From: a virus | DNA: 63,879 bases | Reading direction: 5' to 3' (one strand) | Virus record (IMG/VR): IMGVR_UViG_3300021425_000033 | Location: 1-63,879 of that record | In this document: piece after piece, positions 29,975-36,579 of the stretch | Position numbering within the stretch: position 1 is the first letter of the stretch | How the letters are laid out: each line of letters starts with the position of its first letter | Translations under genes and position numbers: made by a program | Notes under the pieces: model-generated | Seen by the model: the letters and a program-made list of their open reading frames with translations, nothing else | What the model was told of the DNA's origin: nothing | The model's database searches: none

Positions 29975-30044
29975 AGGGATTTATGATTAAAAATCAATTA
30001 AAAATGTATTATTAAATATGTTTTAATTGTTTATTCGTTTATGC

Positions 30045-30209
30045 TTATAGGCGCATAAAGTCTTAGAAAGCATAGAAGAATAGACGCATAATGTCTATAA
30101 ATGCCTTAGGAAATGTACTGAGTTCTTGTACTTAAGTCCCTTAAAATCCCTCAGGTTCTTGTACTTATGGTCTTATAAATGTACTGAGTTCTTGTTATCT
30201 AAGCCCGCA
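30045..30209 (+). repeat. 33-bp-period repeat array in non-coding DNA
   Basis: The gap 29975-30368 has no gene. GTTCTTGT occurs at 30122, 30155 and 30188, exactly 33 bp apart; units 1 and 3 share the 19-mer AAATGTACTGAGTTCTTGT. Upstream, GCATAA at 30053 and 30086 continues the same 33-bp period with more diverged units. The rest of the gap is A/T-rich and then C-rich, with no gene. Confidence 0.75.
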
Positions 30210-30292
30210 CTCTACCACAACCGCACAGAAATGTCAAGACCCCCAAGTATTTCCAAACCCCCACACATTTCCCAGAATACATAAGCAATTCA

Positions 30293-30300
30293 AATAAATA
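30293..30300 (+). promoter_or_regulatory. Possible late promoter box (AATAAATA)
   Basis: NATAAATA match 20 bp before a strong sigma70 promoter. It is 69 bp from the next ATG, further than other late boxes, so it may be chance or a second start. Confidence 0.3.
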
Positions 30301-30312
30301 CTCCCAACCTTA

Positions 30313-30341
30313 TTGACAGTTTCCTCCCAGCATCTTATAGT
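30313..30341 (+). promoter_or_regulatory. Strong sigma70-type promoter
   Basis: TTGACA at 30313, 17-bp spacer, TATAGT at 30336. It drives the gene at 30369. This is the best consensus promoter in the window and lacks the dyad box. Confidence 0.88.
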
Positions 30342-30368
30342 ATTCACATACACATCAGGAGAGCAATT

Positions 30369-30542
30369 ATGTCAGTTGCGTATCACCAGGCACAGAAAGT
30401 TAAGTATCGTGTCACCTTAGATCTTGAGGTGTTTAGTGATTTCGATCCACATCAAATGGACTGGGATAAAGTATTCAAGTTAGAACCTGCTGAGAAGTGT
30501 TCTGCATATGTTGAAGACCTTAGTACTCCTGACCGATGGTAA
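30369..30542 (+). CDS. Small hypothetical protein
   Basis: A 57-aa protein preceded by AGGAG and the strong promoter at 30313. 'KVKYRVTLDLEVFSDFDPHQ' then 'MDWDKVFKLEPAE' suggests a small beta-alpha protein. A strong promoter and good RBS predict high early expression, so a host-takeover role is possible. Function unknown. Confidence 0.72.
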   Translation: MSVAYHQAQKVKYRVTLDLEVFSDFDPHQMDWDKVFKLEPAEKCSAYVEDLSTPDRW

Positions 30543-30598
30543 TTGTGCAGGGGTTAGTATAAAGAACTAAGCACATTTTTTGCAGAATGGAGTGATTA

Positions 30599-30656
30599 GT
30601 GTGCGGAAATAATATTGGCACACGATATAGGCACGGGGGTCAAAATGCCCTATATT
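30599..30656 (+). promoter_or_regulatory. Early promoter of the dyad-box family (unit 15)
   Basis: GTGTGC (30599) is inverted as GCACAC (30618); box TTGGCACAC starts at 30615, -10 TATATT at 30651. The ATG (30703) is 52 bp from the -10, longer than in the other units. Confidence 0.55.
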
Positions 30657-30702
30657 GGTTTCATCGGGGGGAGGAAACAAACCCCACACATTCTTCACTC
30701 TC

Positions 30703-30861
30703 ATGACCATCACTGAACGCAATCAAAAACTCTATGAATTGCGTGAGAGTTTGCTTAAAGCACGAGCACAAGTTGCCTGGATTGAGCAAGAGATCTGGTT
30801 GACCAACGAAAAGTATAAGAATCAGGATCTCGATTTGTATAAAGAAATGTTTGGCAACTGA
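30703..30861 (+). CDS. Small coiled-coil protein
   Basis: A 52-aa protein, nearly all coiled coil ('NQKLYELRESLLKARAQVAW'). The ORF extends to 30655, but that start lies inside the -10. Function unknown. Confidence 0.66.
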   Translation: MTITERNQKLYELRESLLKARAQVAWIEQEIWLTNEKYKNQDLDLYKEMFGN

Positions 30862-30903
30862 TTAAAACAAACCCACCGACACTAACCCAAACCCCTGTTA
30901 ATC

Positions 30904-31131
30904 ATGACCACTGCTACCTACAACGGTTGGGCAAATTACGAGACCTGGAATGTTACTCTGTGGATTCAGAATGACGAGGGTTTGTATAACGAAGCAAAGC
31001 AGTGTGGAAACTATCAGGAACTCGTCGATCTTCTGTATAACTGTGGTTCCACAGAAACCCCTGATGGTGTTAAGTGGGACGACGTAAAGATCGACGGTCT
31101 GGCAGTCAACGAAATGATGCAAGATCTGTGA
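30904..31131 (+). CDS. Conserved small protein (YNGWANYETWNV family)
   Basis: A 75-aa protein. 'YNGWANYETWNVTLWIQND' is a hallmark of a family (DUF7249-like) shared by many phages and some bacteria. The C-terminus ('VKIDGLAVNEMMQDL') is also typical. The biochemical role is unknown. Confidence 0.8.
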   Translation: MTTATYNGWANYETWNVTLWIQNDEGLYNEAKQCGNYQELVDLLYNCGSTETPDGVKWDDVKIDGLAVNEMMQDL

Positions 31132-31183
31132 CTTAAGTATCACTCACTCGTCCACCAGTTCACTACACTTTTCCCTGTTAATC

Positions 31184-31420
31184 ATGACCGTCACCGTGTT
31201 CCCTTCCTCCCCCGAAATGCAGTCCACTTGGGATGACATTATGGGGCAAATGTGTGCCTTCGTCGATGATACTTATGCCGACGTAGATAGTGCCTACGAT
31301 TGGGTGTGTGAGATGCTCAACATTTCCTCCTTCGTTGATAACAATGCCGCATGGGATTCGTTCTACGAAACGTGGGAATCTTGCGACAATCGTAACACTA
31401 TGCAGTACCGAATTGACTGA
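31184..31420 (+). CDS. Small acidic hypothetical protein
   Basis: A 78-aa protein rich in Asp, Trp and Cys ('SAYDWVCEMLNISSFVDNNA', 'WDSFYETWESCDNRN'). The leader resembles that of the previous gene (CCCTGTTAATCATGACC), so the two may come from a duplicated start region. Last gene before a 319-bp non-coding stretch. Confidence 0.66.
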   Translation: MTVTVFPSSPEMQSTWDDIMGQMCAFVDDTYADVDSAYDWVCEMLNISSFVDNNAAWDSFYETWESCDNRNTMQYRID

Positions 31421-31436
31421 CTAAGTATCACAAACC

Positions 31437-31471
31437 GTAGGGGGGCAGTTCGTTATACTTAGTCCCCCTAC
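31437..31471 (+). terminator. Hairpin, possible terminator without U-run
   Basis: GTAGGGGG (31437) pairs with CCCCCTAC (31464), 8-bp stem with a 19-nt loop. No T-tract follows, so termination is uncertain. Confidence 0.5.
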
Positions 31472-31533
31472 CAGTTCGTGTTACTAACTACTGAACTTTT
31501 CCGTGGTCAGTAATGCAAACTCTTGTTTAATTC

Positions 31534-31562
31534 TTTACATCAGTAATTAAATGTGGTATGAT
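31534..31562 (+). promoter_or_regulatory. Sigma70-type promoter
   Basis: TTTACA at 31534, 17-bp spacer, TATGAT at 31557. CAGTAAT occurs at 31508, 31541 and 31575, 33 and 34 bp apart, around this promoter. The next gene starts at 31740, so the leader would be about 170 nt. The rest of 31421-31739 has no ORF I can support. Confidence 0.75.
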
Positions 31563-31582
31563 ATTAGTATAAACCAGTAATT

Positions 31583-31602
31583 ACGAATAGTTTGTTATTC
31601 GT
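31583..31602 (+). promoter_or_regulatory. Inverted repeat in leader
   Basis: ACGAATA (31583) and TATTCGT (31596) form a perfect 7-bp stem with a 6-nt loop just after the predicted transcription start. Possible operator or RNA hairpin. Confidence 0.45.
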
Positions 31603-31739
31603 TATAGGCAGTATTATTATTGCGGGGTTATTATAATAAATTTGGCGTTGCCCCCTTTATAAAAATCGATAACTACCCTAACCTACAGAGGTGACAATTC
31701 GACCTTTAAATATCATCCTCATAAAAAATTTCCGGAAGT

Positions 31740-31883
31740 ATGAGAAGACGTAAAAACCCCTATTGGAATTTCTGGAAAGTTGTCTTTGCGGGTTGGTTAA
31801 TAAGATATCCTCGGCAGTGCTTTACGATCTTCGCAGGCACTATCGGGTTTTTATTTGTTTTGATATATAATGCAGTTAATTAA
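31740..31883 (+). CDS. Small membrane protein
   Basis: A 47-aa protein. 'RRRKNPYWNFWKVVFAGWLI' followed by a transmembrane segment ('FTIFAGTIGFLFVLIY'). I recall it as a cyanophage family. GGAAG lies just before the ATG. It has a long 5' leader. Confidence 0.7.
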   Translation: MRRRKNPYWNFWKVVFAGWLIRYPRQCFTIFAGTIGFLFVLIYNAVN

Positions 31884-31903
31884 TCCAAAATACACAAAAA
31901 AAT

Positions 31904-31940
31904 TTTCCAAGAAATTTTTTCTATAAAAGGGTCTTGGAAA
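31904..31940 (+). promoter_or_regulatory. 9-bp inverted repeat around a TATAAA element
   Basis: TTTCCAAGA (31904) is inverted as TCTTGGAAA (31932). The 19 bp between include TATAAAAG. It lies 14 bp before the ATG at 31954. Could be an operator over a promoter or a translational hairpin. Confidence 0.55.
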
Positions 31941-31953
31941 GTTTTTGAAATTT

Positions 31954-32157
31954 ATGGAAGAACTTATGGAAAAGATATATCACATTTATGCAAAGGATAA
32001 GTGTTTATTTCATTCTATCAAAGAAGAGGAATTCCAAACAACTTGGAATACTTTGAAAAATATGGTAGGCATTATGAAGACTGATTATTCTGTAGATGAT
32101 TTGTCTTATGAGGAGCTTATGGTGAACCGGAAAGTCTCTTTAGATAGCTCTCATTGA
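31954..32157 (+). CDS. Conserved hypothetical protein
   Basis: A 67-aa protein from the ATG at 31954; a TTG at 31945 is possible but weak. Helical ('MEELMEKIYHIYAKDKCLFH'). The 3' end overlaps the -35 of the next promoter. Function unknown. Confidence 0.66.
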   Translation: MEELMEKIYHIYAKDKCLFHSIKEEEFQTTWNTLKNMVGIMKTDYSVDDLSYEELMVNRKVSLDSSH

Positions 32158-32182
32158 CAAGGCATATATAGACTGTTAAAAT
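32154..32182 (+). promoter_or_regulatory. Sigma70-type promoter
   Basis: TTGACA at 32154, 17-bp spacer, TAAAAT at 32177; the stop of the previous gene lies inside the -35. It drives the glycosyltransferase gene at 32207. Confidence 0.72.
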
Positions 32183-32206
32183 TTGAACTGAAAGTTTATT
32201 TCTCTT

Positions 32207-32974
32207 ATGGCAAAAGGATTTACTGTTAAGGCTGCTGCACCTAAAGTTAAAGAAGCAGAGTGGGATTATGATTCAATTAAAGAAAGGATGCGAGGGAAGA
32301 GTATTGTATTCTGTCTTCCTGGACGTGGGTGTTCATTTATCTTTTTGAAAGCATTTGTTCAACTTTGTTTTGATCTCGTTCAAAATGGAATGAGTATTCA
32401 AATTTCTCAAGATTATAGTTCGATGGTGAACTTTGCACGTTGTAAGTGTCTTGGTGCAAATGTTCTTCGTGGACCAAAACAAATTCCTTGGGATGGTAAG
32501 TTGCAATATGATTATCAACTCTGGATTGATAGTGATATTGTATTTGATACAAATAAGTTCTGGCAACTTTGCGATCTTTCACTGAATGAAAATGGTGAAG
32601 AAAAGGAAGTCGTTGCTGGTTGGTATGCTACTGAAGATGGACACACAACATCTGTTGCCCATTGGTTGGAAGAAGATGACTTCCGTAAGAATGGTGGAGT
32701 TATGAATCATGAAACTGTTGAATCGATTAGTAAGCGTCGTAAACCATTCACTGTTGATTATACAGGATTTGGATGGGTTATGATTAAGAATGGTGTTTTT
32801 GAGAATCTTGAGTACCCTTGGTTTGCTCCTAAGATGCAAGTCTTTGAATCTGGTGCAGTTCAAGATATGTGTGGTGAAGATGTATCATTCTGTCTTGATG
32901 CTAAAGAAGCAGGATTTGAGATTTGGTGTGATCCACGGATTCGTGTTGGACATGAAAAAACTCGTGTAATCTAA
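32207..32974 (+). CDS. Glycosyltransferase (GT-A, family 2-like)
   Basis: A 255-aa protein. 'YDYQLWIDSDIVFD' carries the D-x-D metal site of GT-A enzymes. 'VDYTGFGWVMIKNGVFENL' and 'CGEDVSFCLDAKEAGFEIWCD' with 'PRIRVGHEK' are the usual acceptor-side and C-terminal elements with E-D. I recall similar proteins in T4-like cyanophages near the structural block. It could glycosylate virion protein or DNA; the acceptor is unknown. TAATG coupling with the next gene. Confidence 0.82.
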   Translation: MAKGFTVKAAAPKVKEAEWDYDSIKERMRGKSIVFCLPGRGCSFIFLKAFVQLCFDLVQNGMSIQISQDYSSMVNFARCKCLGANVLRGPKQIPWDGKLQYDYQLWIDSDIVFDTNKFWQLCDLSLNENGEEKEVVAGWYATEDGHTTSVAHWLEEDDFRKNGGVMNHETVESISKRRKPFTVDYTGFGWVMIKNGVFENLEYPWFAPKMQVFESGAVQDMCGEDVSFCLDAKEAGFEIWCDPRIRVGHEKTRVI

Positions 32975-33120
32975 TGACTTTTAATATCTTATACAAAGGA
33001 CGTAAGATATATCAAAACCTCAGTCATGAAGAATGTACTGAGGTTCTTGACGAACTCTCCTCAAAGTACTATACTGATGAGGAATTTGATGTTGAACAAC
33101 TTGAACTGGAGGAAATCTAA
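32974..33120 (+). CDS. Small conserved protein
   Basis: A 48-aa protein, TAATG-coupled on both sides. 'FNILYKGRKIYQNLSHEECT' followed by an acidic C-terminus. Its fixed place between glycosyltransferase and the basic protein suggests conservation; function unknown. Confidence 0.72.
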   Translation: MTFNILYKGRKIYQNLSHEECTEVLDELSSKYYTDEEFDVEQLELEEI

Positions 33121-33260
33121 TGGCTAAAGGTGGATCAAATAAAACTATTTTCGAACCAGGAGCACCTAAAAAGACTCGTCAAGGGCGTAGTCCTCGCACA
33201 CTACTCTCTGCAACCTCTCGTAATGGTCGAAAGAAGAAGTATCGTGGTCAGGGTAAATAG
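33120..33260 (+). CDS. Small basic conserved protein
   Basis: A 46-aa very basic protein ('KTIFEPGAPKKTRQGRSPRT', 'SRNGRKKKYRGQGK'). I recognise the pattern as one of the most conserved small proteins of T4-like cyanophages. Likely nucleic-acid binding; whether it is in the virion is not known. Confidence 0.78.
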   Translation: MAKGGSNKTIFEPGAPKKTRQGRSPRTLLSATSRNGRKKKYRGQGK

Positions 33261-33283
33261 TTAAAGTTAAATAAAAGTTCTTC

Positions 33284-34015
33284 ATGGCAGCACTAATTTG
33301 CAATTTACCATCCATTGAAGTATGGGTGCGTAAAGAATATCTAACTGATCATCAAAGTGGCCATGGTGAATTTGCAAAGGGCGTCTGGGTGTCGTGTAAA
33401 TCGATACCTGGACGTGCTTTTTATTTTGAGACATACTTACCAGAGTATGCTGCAATGTACGATAAGCTGCCCATCAGTGCCTTTGTAGCACGTCCTGAGA
33501 CACCTACACCTGATATGAACCTACCCAACCTACAATTCTGGAATTGTATGGATTATGGTGTAGTATCAATTCATAAACAATTCATTGGAAGTATGGACTT
33601 TGAGTGCTATACACGAGATCATGGCACTCAAAAAGGCACTTATATCTGTACCATTGACAATTATCATCAAGATTGTGATGTCATTGATTATGCAACTAGT
33701 GAAAATCCTGCTGAACATAAGTCACACAACCTTATTGAACTTGACAATGGTCAGTATGCACTATATCCCAACAATAGATTACGTATTTTTGACAATAGTT
33801 TGACTCCTGTTGAACCAAAAATGCCTGATTTTAAGGTGTCAACTAGGATTTATGAGGTAGAGTGTGGTTTTGATCGTCTTGGAATGGGTCGTGAAGACGA
33901 ATATTTCTGGAAAACTGCTAAAGAACGGGATAGCAACCCCGTAAAAAGTTCTGTTCAACCCCTAAAAGAGGAGAAAACAGATGGCAAACAACCCGAATCC
34001 GGACAGGAATACTGA
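33284..34015 (+). CDS. Conserved cyanophage protein upstream of gp25
   Basis: A 243-aa protein. The N-terminal 190 residues are beta-rich ('PSIEVWVRKEYLTDHQSGHG', 'FWNCMDYGVVSIHKQFIGSM', 'SHNLIELDNGQYALYPNNRL') and the C-terminal 50 are disordered. It is conserved in front of gp25 in cyanophages as I recall, and is probably structural or assembly-related. No enzymatic motif. It overlaps the next gene by 35 bp. Confidence 0.75.
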   Translation: MAALICNLPSIEVWVRKEYLTDHQSGHGEFAKGVWVSCKSIPGRAFYFETYLPEYAAMYDKLPISAFVARPETPTPDMNLPNLQFWNCMDYGVVSIHKQFIGSMDFECYTRDHGTQKGTYICTIDNYHQDCDVIDYATSENPAEHKSHNLIELDNGQYALYPNNRLRIFDNSLTPVEPKMPDFKVSTRIYEVECGFDRLGMGREDEYFWKTAKERDSNPVKSSVQPLKEEKTDGKQPESGQEY

Positions 34016-34235
34016 TTATATGCACGAAATGTGGGGTACAACCCATTTAATTACTGATTATGGAGTCAATCCTCAGAAAAAAATGCTTCGTGAAATTGCA
34101 AATGATGATATGACACCTAAAAAACACGATTTTGCTCAACAAAACGAACTTCATTCAAGAATTCGCAATGATGAGGATTATGATGACTGGGAGTATGGAA
34201 CTGAACCTCTTTATGAATTCCAAAAACCCGAATAA
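33981..34235 (+). CDS. Small hypothetical protein
   Basis: An 84-aa acidic protein ('MHEMWGTTHLITDYGVNPQK'). It overlaps the previous gene by 35 bp and ends inside the late promoter of gp25. Function unknown. Confidence 0.66.
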   Translation: MANNPNPDRNTDYMHEMWGTTHLITDYGVNPQKKMLREIANDDMTPKKHDFAQQNELHSRIRNDEDYDDWEYGTEPLYEFQKPE

Positions 34236-34238
34236 ATA
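34231..34238 (+). promoter_or_regulatory. Late promoter (AATAAATA)
   Basis: NATAAATA 21 bp before the gp25 ATG; overlaps the upstream stop. Confidence 0.8.
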
Positions 34239-34258
34239 AGATAGATTTATTCATTTTT

Positions 34259-34660
34259 ATGCCTGTAGAACGGCTAAGTAAAGATTTTAAAGACCTGAGC
34301 ATGTCTTTTCAGGTCAATCCAATCAATTATGATCTAATTGCTCTCAAAAATGAGAATGCAATTGCTCGTTCTATTCGCAATTTGGTTCTTACTTATCCTG
34401 GTGAAAGATTTTTTAATGAAAATTTAGGGTCTAAAGTAAGTCGTTCTTTGTTTGAGAACATTGATGAGGTATCTGCATCAGTGATTAAAGACGAAATTGA
34501 GAGTACAATCAATAATTATGAACCTAGAGTTGATTTGATTGATGTAATTGTTGATCCTGACTATGACAATAACAACTTTAACGTGACTGTTAATTACTAT
34601 ATTATTGGAATTGATGTTCTTCCACAACAGTTATCATTCGCATTACAGCCAACACGATAA
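34259..34660 (+). CDS. 25: Baseplate wedge subunit gp25
   Basis: A 133-aa protein of the gp25/GPW lysozyme-like family. 'NENAIARSIRNLVLTYPGERFF' split by family pattern: the 'AI..SI.NLllT.PGER.f.p..Gs.l...LFE' core is clear ('PGERFFNENLGSKVSRSLF'). It connects the tail tube/sheath to the wedge. It has its own late promoter and is followed by gp6 (1-bp TAATG overlap), the normal T4-like cyanophage order. Length is usual (about 130 aa). Confidence 0.96.
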   Translation: MPVERLSKDFKDLSMSFQVNPINYDLIALKNENAIARSIRNLVLTYPGERFFNENLGSKVSRSLFENIDEVSASVIKDEIESTINNYEPRVDLIDVIVDPDYDNNNFNVTVNYYIIGIDVLPQQLSFALQPTR

Positions 34661-36576
34661 TGGCATTAGTAAATTTCACCAACCTGGATTTCGATCAGAT
34701 AAAAACTTCGATTAGAGATTATCTCAGATCGAATTCTAATTTTACTGATTACGACTTTGAAGGATCCAATCTTTCAACGTTAATTGATGTTCTTGCATAT
34801 AACACATATATTTCCTCATACAATGCTAACATGGTTAGTAATGAGGTCTTTATTGATAGTGCTACATTAAGAGAAAATGTAGTTTCTTTAGCAAGAAATA
34901 TTGGTTACGTTCCAAGATCAAGAACTGCATCTAGAGCTATTATATCATTTTTCGTAGACACTACGGGATTTTCAACAAATCCAATTACATTAACGATTAA
35001 AAAGGGAACAGTTTGTACATCATCTTCATCTTTTGGTGCTGAAAGTTATACTTTTGCAATACCGCAAGATGTAACGACACCGGTTGTTAACGGGATTGCA
35101 TCATTCGATAATGTAGAAGTTTATGAGGGAACTTTTTTAACATCAAACTTTACAGTTCAGGCGGAAAATCCAGCACCACCACAAAGATATATTTTAGAAA
35201 ATGCAAATATAGATACCTCCACAATTTCAGTAACTGTAAGAGATACTCAATCTAGCACCTCTTCAAAAAAATTCATTTTATCTGATAGTTTGTTTGAAGT
35301 TATTTCAACATCAAGAGTTTTCTTCATTCAAGAAATAGAAGATCAAAGATATGAGTTAATTTTTGGTGATGGTATATTTGGTGAAAAACTACAATCTCAA
35401 AATTTTATTGAAACCTCTTACATTTCTACCAATGGAGAACTTGGAAATGGAATTTCTTCATTTACTTTTAATGGAAGAATAGTAGATAACAATAGCAATC
35501 TAGTTTCGAATGGAATTTCTCTAATCACGACTGTTTCTCCATCTCAAGGTGGAAATGAGATAGAATCTGTCAGTTCGATTAAAAATTATGCACCTAGAAT
35601 ATATTCATCATATAACAGGGCGGTGACTGCAGCAGATTATGAAGCATTGATTCCAAAAATTTATCCAGAAACTCAATCAGTTTCGGTATTTGGTGGAGAA
35701 GATTTAACACCTCCACAGTATGGTAAAGTTTTTATCACAATAAAACCATTTTATGGACCTTTTGTTCCAAACTCAATAAAAGATAATTTAAAAAATAAGT
35801 TAAGAAGATATGGTGTTGCTGGAATTGTACCAGAAATTCTAGATTTGAAGTATCTTTATATTGAATGTGACTCTACTGTATATTATAACACAAATCTTGC
35901 TCCAAATTCTGATTTTGTAAAAACCATTGTATCAAATAATATTAATGGATACGCAAATTCCATAGAGTTAAACAAATATGGTGCAAGATTTAAGTATAGT
36001 AAATATCAAGCAATTATTGATAATAGCCACGAGTCTGTGACTTCAAATATTACAAAAATTCAAATGAGAAGAGACTTGAGAGCAAGTCTTAATCAATTTG
36101 CAAACTATGAAATTTGTTTTGGTAACGAGTTTCACATTAAAAACATAAATGGATACAATATAAAGTCATCAGGATTTAAAGTTTCTGGTATTGCTGATAC
36201 TTTATACATGTCAGATATACCAAATCAAGATGAAAAAACTGGAGAGATATTTTTCTTTAAGTTAGACTCTCCAACTCAACCAGCAATAGTAAGAAGATCT
36301 GTAGGAACTATTGATTATGAAAAGGGTGAAATTTTACTTAACTCGGTAAACTTTATTTCTACATTAAAAAATGTCAAAGGACAATCAATCATTGAAATTG
36401 CAGTGATTCCAAAGTCTAATGACATCATTGGATTACAGGATTTATATTTGCAACTAGATATTAATAAGAGTACATTAAATATGTTATCGGATGATGTTTC
36501 CTCTGGAGCAGATCCATCAGGAACTACATACACGACTACTTCAAGTTACACAAACGGGAACCTAGTAAGACTGTAA
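34660..36576 (+). CDS. 6: Baseplate wedge subunit gp6
   Basis: A 638-aa protein of the gp6/gpJ-like baseplate family. 'NFTNLDFDQIKTSIRDYLRS' and 'LIDVLAYNTYISSYNANMVS' with 'NEVFIDSATLRENVVSLARN' are typical of the gp6 N-terminus. The central 'YELIFGDGIFGEKL' is another family hallmark. It forms the inner ring of the wedge with gp25 and the gp7-position protein. TAATG overlap with gp25. Length is normal for T4-like phages. Confidence 0.95.
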   Translation: MALVNFTNLDFDQIKTSIRDYLRSNSNFTDYDFEGSNLSTLIDVLAYNTYISSYNANMVSNEVFIDSATLRENVVSLARNIGYVPRSRTASRAIISFFVDTTGFSTNPITLTIKKGTVCTSSSSFGAESYTFAIPQDVTTPVVNGIASFDNVEVYEGTFLTSNFTVQAENPAPPQRYILENANIDTSTISVTVRDTQSSTSSKKFILSDSLFEVISTSRVFFIQEIEDQRYELIFGDGIFGEKLQSQNFIETSYISTNGELGNGISSFTFNGRIVDNNSNLVSNGISLITTVSPSQGGNEIESVSSIKNYAPRIYSSYNRAVTAADYEALIPKIYPETQSVSVFGGEDLTPPQYGKVFITIKPFYGPFVPNSIKDNLKNKLRRYGVAGIVPEILDLKYLYIECDSTVYYNTNLAPNSDFVKTIVSNNINGYANSIELNKYGARFKYSKYQAIIDNSHESVTSNITKIQMRRDLRASLNQFANYEICFGNEFHIKNINGYNIKSSGFKVSGIADTLYMSDIPNQDEKTGEIFFFKLDSPTQPAIVRRSVGTIDYEKGEILLNSVNFISTLKNVKGQSIIEIAVIPKSNDIIGLQDLYLQLDINKSTLNMLSDDVSSGADPSGTTYTTTSSYTNGNLVRL

Positions 36577-36579
36577 GAA

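Noticed and set aside
30045-30209. CRISPR-like array
   Set aside because: Units are diverged, too close (33 bp, no spacer of 30 bp or more) and lie in phage DNA without cas genes; better as iteron-like repeats.
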